Source: Bacteroidetes bacterium UBA4416 (GTDB lineage: Bacteria; Bacteroidota; Bacteroidia; B-17B0; Aurantibacillaceae). Taken from it: a DNA stretch of 64,000 bases. The notes below the pieces were generated by a model, which worked only from the letters and a program-made list of their open reading frames with translations, was not told the origin of the DNA and ran no database searches. The DNA is taken from positions 70,075 through 134,074 of the forward strand of contig DGQK01000007.1 in the NCBI GenBank assembly GCA_002390745.1, read 5' to 3'. The position numbers and the translations under genes were made by a program. Positions within the stretch are counted from its first letter, which is position 1. Each line of letters opens with the position of its first letter. Of the stretch, positions 60,475-64,000 are shown one piece after another.

Positions 60475-60496
60475 TTTTACATCCCCATATGTAAAA
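60475..60496. promoter_or_regulatory. Inverted repeat upstream of GWxTD gene
   Basis: Arms TTTTACAT and ATGTAAAA with a 6-base spacer, 17 bases upstream of the start codon at 60513. Possible operator or RNA hairpin. Confidence 0.4.
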
Positions 60497-60512
60497 TCTA
60501 CCATCTATTCCA

Positions 60513-61991
60513 ATGAAACAGTTTTTCTCTGCATTTTTTATTATGCTTGTTCAGGGTCTCTTTTCAAATGTGACCGTGTATTTCAATTACAACATATTTA
60601 ATACCCTCAGCTCAAAACCCTACCTGGAAACTTCATTGACCATTGCGGGAACCAGCGTTAAATTTCTTCCCGTAGCCGGCGGCAAACAAGCCAGTGTCAA
60701 CATATCCTGGCGCATTCTCAAAAACGGGCAAGTGGTCAAAAGCTCAGCATACAACCTCATGAGCCCCAAGGTAAACGACACCCTCAACCTTCCTTCTTTC
60801 ATTGACAATCAACGCTTTGCACTCGATAATGGTACTTACGAACTCGAGCTTTCCATCGCCGATAATGCCTTCCCTGATAAAAAAACGACGCATAAGCAGC
60901 AGATCATCATCGACATGAAACGCGATAACAAGATCCGCTCTTCCGAGATCCAGGCACTCGAATCCTACAGCAAATCGGCTACACAGGGGCCATTGACCAA
61001 AAACGGCTACGACCTCGTTCCGTACAACATCAACTACTACCCCAAAAACCAGAATGCGCTTCGCTTCTACTTCGAGGCGTATAACATCGACAGCGTGCTG
61101 GGGAAACAGGCCAAATTCCTTTACTCCTATTACGTTGAAAACAGTGAGAACCTGAGGCAGGTAGCCTCCCTTAAAGGCTACCAGAAACAAAGCGCCCAAA
61201 GGCTCAATGCCCTGCTGGCACAGTTCGACATTTCCTTTCTGCCCTCAGGCAATTACAACCTGGTGGTCGAAGTAAGGGATTCTGTCAACAAGGTCCAGGC
61301 GCAGAAAAAATGGTTCTTCCAGCGCCAGAGCGATGCGCCGCAGCTGCAGGACGAGCTGGCAACCAAAGACATCCGCACCATCGAGGATTTTTTCAACTCC
61401 TACCAGAGCACCGATTCTCTCAAACAGTTTGTGGAATGCCTGTGGCCCCGCTCCAGTACAAAAGAGCGCGAGTGGCAGCAGGTCGAGATCTCCAAAAAAG
61501 ACCCTAACCTGCTCAGGAGCTATGCTGTAGAGTACTGGAAAAAAGAAGCCGGCGACAGCCTCAATCCTCTTAAAATCTGGCTCACCTACTACAAAAGCGT
61601 GCAGGAAGCCAATGCCCTGCTGAAATGCGGCAAGCAAAAAGGCTACTATACCGACCGCGGGCGTGTATACCTGCAATATGGCAAACCCGACCAGCGCAAC
61701 CAGGTGAACAGCGAGCCTAATACCTACCCTTACGAGATCTGGCAGTACTACCGCATCTACGACAAAGCAACCGGACGCTTCTTCACCAATAAAAAATTCG
61801 TGTTTGTAAACGAGGCCATTGCCGACAACTGCTACAAACTGATCCACAGCGACGTGCGCGGCGAGATCTACGATGAGCGTTGGCGCTTTAAGCTGGTGAA
61901 CCGCTCACAGCAATCACAGAACATCGACGATACCAAGCCCGCGAGCACCTACGGCACCAACGTCGATGAGAACTTCAACAACCCCCGTTAA
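60513..61991 (+). CDS. GWxTD domain-containing exported protein
   Basis: 492 residues with a hydrophobic leader (about 1-18, MKQFFSAFFIMLVQGLFSN). The C-terminal part carries a GWxTD-type segment, here GYYTDRGRVYLQYGKPDQR (about residue 374), followed by YPYEIWQYY. The N-terminal half is beta-rich. Known of the family: exported proteins of unknown function, common in Bacteroidota and seen in several other phyla. The motif Trp is Tyr here. It is followed three bases later by a glycosyltransferase gene. Confidence 0.88.
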   Translation: MKQFFSAFFIMLVQGLFSNVTVYFNYNIFNTLSSKPYLETSLTIAGTSVKFLPVAGGKQASVNISWRILKNGQVVKSSAYNLMSPKVNDTLNLPSFIDNQRFALDNGTYELELSIADNAFPDKKTTHKQQIIIDMKRDNKIRSSEIQALESYSKSATQGPLTKNGYDLVPYNINYYPKNQNALRFYFEAYNIDSVLGKQAKFLYSYYVENSENLRQVASLKGYQKQSAQRLNALLAQFDISFLPSGNYNLVVEVRDSVNKVQAQKKWFFQRQSDAPQLQDELATKDIRTIEDFFNSYQSTDSLKQFVECLWPRSSTKEREWQQVEISKKDPNLLRSYAVEYWKKEAGDSLNPLKIWLTYYKSVQEANALLKCGKQKGYYTDRGRVYLQYGKPDQRNQVNSEPNTYPYEIWQYYRIYDKATGRFFTNKKFVFVNEAIADNCYKLIHSDVRGEIYDERWRFKLVNRSQQSQNIDDTKPASTYGTNVDENFNNPR

Positions 61992-61994
61992 TCT

Positions 61995-63032
61995 ATGTCG
62001 CAAAAAGTAGCGGTTGTTATCCTGAACTGGAATGGTAAATCTTTTTTAGAATCTTTTCTTCCATCGGTGTTAACCCATTCGCCGCAAGCCGCGGTGTATG
62101 TGGCCGACAACCAGTCCGACGATAACAGCGTCCTCTTTTTGAAAGAACAATTTCCTACGGTAAAGGTCATTATCAATCCCGGCAACGAAGGCTTTGCCAA
62201 AGGCTACAACCTCGCTTTGAAGCACATCGAAGCGGAATATTACGTGCTCCTCAACTCGGATGTAGAAGTGACCAAAGGCTGGCTCGAACCCATGCTGGCC
62301 CTGATGGACAAGGCCCCGGACGTGGCGGCCTGCCAGCCAAAAATCCTGGATTACAGGAAACGCAATACCTTTGAGTATGCCGGCGCTTCAGGTGGCTTTA
62401 TTGACCGCTTCGGCTACCCTTTCTGCCGCGGGCGCGTCTTCAATGAGCTGGAAGAAGACCACGGGCAACACAACACCAGCATCGAAACCTTTTGGGCTAC
62501 AGGCGCCTGTATGATGGTAAGGGCGGAAGCCTTCTGGAAGGCGGGAGCTTTCGACGACGATTACTTTGCGCATATGGAAGAAATTGACGTATGCTGGCGC
62601 ATGAAAAACCTGGGGCACAAAATCTTTGTAGAGCCTTCCTCCGTGATCTATCACGTGGGGGGAGGAACCCTCAATAAGCTAAGCCCCCGGAAAACATTCC
62701 TGAACTTCAGGAACAACCTCATCACCTTCACCAAAAACGCCTCCTCACGCTTTCTGTTGCCCAAGATCCTGTTTCGTATGGTGCTCGATGGCGTGGCCGC
62801 TGTTAAATTCCTGCTCGAAGGCAACGGCTCACATTTCCTGGCAGTCATCCAAGCGCACGGTTCGTATTACGTGCACCTGCCTTCCACGCTGAAAAAACGG
62901 AAAGCCATGAAAGCCATGCCTGGCTTCGCCCACACCGCGTCCTGCATCTACCCGAAGAATATTGTTTACCTCCATTTCATCAGGCATCTCAAAACCTATG
63001 CGGCTTTGATGAAGGAACTGAAACAACAATAA
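61995..63032 (+). CDS. Glycosyltransferase family 2 protein
   Basis: 345 residues. A GT-A domain shows VAVVILNWNGKSFLESFLP, VADNQSDDNSV, NEGFAKGYNLALKH, the DxD-like LNSDVE (about 85) and WATGACMMVRAEAF, then DDDYFAHMEEIDVCWRMKNLG. Known of this group: rhamnosyl or similar sugar transfer onto polysaccharide lipid carriers. The C-terminal segment (RKTFLNFRNNL) is typical of bacterial rhamnosyltransferases. The acceptor is unknown. Confidence 0.94.
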   Translation: MSQKVAVVILNWNGKSFLESFLPSVLTHSPQAAVYVADNQSDDNSVLFLKEQFPTVKVIINPGNEGFAKGYNLALKHIEAEYYVLLNSDVEVTKGWLEPMLALMDKAPDVAACQPKILDYRKRNTFEYAGASGGFIDRFGYPFCRGRVFNELEEDHGQHNTSIETFWATGACMMVRAEAFWKAGAFDDDYFAHMEEIDVCWRMKNLGHKIFVEPSSVIYHVGGGTLNKLSPRKTFLNFRNNLITFTKNASSRFLLPKILFRMVLDGVAAVKFLLEGNGSHFLAVIQAHGSYYVHLPSTLKKRKAMKAMPGFAHTASCIYPKNIVYLHFIRHLKTYAALMKELKQQ

Positions 63033-63085
63033 GCATTGCCGGACAACACGGATTCAACAGATCAAAACAGGTATCAGAGCAGGAA

Positions 63086-63149
63086 GCCCGAAGGGCTTCA
63101 ACATGAATAACAAAAAAAAGTCTGTTCCGCCACAACCCTGAAGGGGTTG
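63086..63149. repeat. Bacteroidota-type intergenic hairpin repeats
   Basis: Two short inverted repeats: AAGCCC-GAA-GGGCTT (63086-63100) followed by CAACATG, and CAACCC-TGAAG-GGGTTG (63133-63149) followed by AATG. Both share the pattern of a CCCGAAGGG-like hairpin next to TTCAAC/TTGAAT that I associate with dispersed elements of this phylum. Confidence 0.5.
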
Positions 63150-63240
63150 AATGCTATGGCACAGATGGAACTAAGGACAGATAGAAATAAGCCATGCCCT
63201 TTCCTGAAAAACGAACAGCTCCTTTGCAGCGCCTGAAAAC

Positions 63241-64000
63241 TCAGGATTGCTCCGGCCGGATGACCCTGAAGTCTTTTTTATAATGCTTGCACAGGAGCTT
63301 TGTCACGTCCCTGCCCTGGATGACAGCGATCGGAAGCCCTCCGCCCGGCTGCCCCCAATGACTGGCATAATAAAAATGGGAAAGCCCTGGCAAGGTAAAC
63401 TTCACGGGAGATGAAGCAGCGATGTTCTCACCCGGCAGCCAGCCCTGGGCACTGCCCTGCCAGTTGTTGGTATAGCGCAGAATAGTGGCAGGAGTGGCAA
63501 AATCCACCATTTCAATATCGTCCTTAATGCCCGGAAACTTCAGTTCCAGCAAATCGGCGAGGCTGTCCGTAAATTTCTTTTTCTCTTCGCGGTATTTGGC
63601 GCGGTCGTTCTTTCTCAGGTCGATCCAGTACTTACCATTAGTGGTGTAGAAGCTACAGGCCATCACCGTTTTACCCTGAGGTGCGAGGGTTGGGTCGTAA
63701 TGGTAAAAATGCGTTTCGAGGCGGTCCCAGCTTTTGCCGCAGGGCGACACCAGGCTCACAGGTGTGGGGAACCTCAGGAAATGCGGGTGCTCTTTGTAGT
63801 CACGCTTCAGGCCGTAAGTCACCAGCAACACCGAATAGTACAGATCGAGCAACTTACCGTCGCGGAGCTTCAGGATCTTCTCATTCACAAATTCGCCTTT
63901 CAGGTATTCGAATACCGTCTTATACCAATCGGCTGTAGAGAGCACGTCATCACAAAGATGAGTCACATCGTTTCTTACCAGCAGCCCTTTCGCCCGGTTG
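63241..64000 (-). CDS. FAD-dependent oxidoreductase, phytoene-desaturase/RetSat-like (5' partial)
   Basis: About 252 residues are visible; the frame is open to the last base of the window, so the N-terminal FAD-binding part lies beyond it. Visible: GKTVMACSFYTTNGKYWIDL, DFATPATILRYTNNWQGSAQGWLPG and LSHFYYASHWGQPGGGLPIAVIQG, as in CrtI-like and all-trans-retinol 13,14-reductase-like enzymes. Known role: double-bond redox on isoprenoids; the substrate is not predictable. Confidence 0.85.
   Translation of the reverse strand, partial: NRAKGLLVRNDVTHLCDDVLSTADWYKTVFEYLKGEFVNEKILKLRDGKLLDLYYSVLLVTYGLKRDYKEHPHFLRFPTPVSLVSPCGKSWDRLETHFYHYDPTLAPQGKTVMACSFYTTNGKYWIDLRKNDRAKYREEKKKFTDSLADLLELKFPGIKDDIEMVDFATPATILRYTNNWQGSAQGWLPGENIAASSPVKFTLPGLSHFYYASHWGQPGGGLPIAVIQGRDVTKLLCKHYKKDFRVIRPEQS

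Noticed and set aside
1..64000. CRISPR arrays, prophage or replication origin
   Set aside because: No regularly spaced repeats, phage structural genes, or dnaA-box clusters were seen.

Overview
The window is a chromosome segment of a member of the Bacteroidota, most likely from the Chitinophagales/Sphingobacteriales side. The evidence is a type B sorting-domain adhesin, PorP/SprF and PorE-like proteins of the type IX secretion system (T9SS), GldA, a GWxTD protein, Bacteroidota-type promoters (TTTG-N20-TAnnTTTG) and secreted proteins whose signal peptides end in AQ/SQ. No plasmid, phage or CRISPR signature was seen.

Layout. 1-5.5 kb: a giant repetitive secreted protein (cut by the window start), a PorP/SprF protein and a PorE-like OmpA protein. 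5.6-17.9 kb: housekeeping and mixed genes (rsgA, gldA, an aldehyde dehydrogenase, a CaiB-type CoA transferase, purT, terC), with two A/T-rich inserts: a DUF2199 pair (6.6-7.7 kb) and an AbiEii-like nucleotidyltransferase with an internally duplicated partner (14.7-16.5 kb). 17.9-23.0 kb: a truncated OsmC gene, then a polyhydroxyalkanoate (PHA) locus with a class III synthase (phaE, phaC) divergent from phaJ and phaB. 23-30.6 kb: an MFS pump with a small conserved gene and an autoregulated TetR repressor, a GyrI-like gene broken by in-frame stops, an effector-binding protein, DinB, a WYL regulator and DUF488. 30.8-36.5 kb: marR-rph (rifampicin phosphotransferase), and a LytTR regulator convergent with a LamG-type histidine kinase. 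36.7-40.7 kb: a VIT-type transporter and a sulfur/persulfide-type operon under a Crp/Fnr regulator.

40.8-59.8 kb is a long, visibly A/T-richer, entirely minus-strand accessory block. It holds an alginate-export-type porin, YceI, two paralogous amidohydrolases, a YcaC-like isochorismatase-fold hydrolase, an MFS exporter, YetF, a free M17 N-terminal domain, a pirin, an antibiotic-biosynthesis-monooxygenase (ABM) protein, DUF1275, cytochrome bd oxidase with its CydDC exporter, and a FUSC protein. It ends at an IS3-type transposase remnant next to tRNA-Ser(UGA), so an acquired island is likely. 60.5-64 kb returns to core-like genes: a GWxTD protein, a family 2 glycosyltransferase and a CrtI-like oxidoreductase cut by the window end.

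Main points for a second look: the nucleotidyltransferase pair (candidate uncharacterised defence or toxin module), the accessory block with its amidohydrolase pair, the PHA locus with an unknown gene inside it, and several damaged genes (osmC, GyrI-like, sensor kinase start, IS3 remnant).
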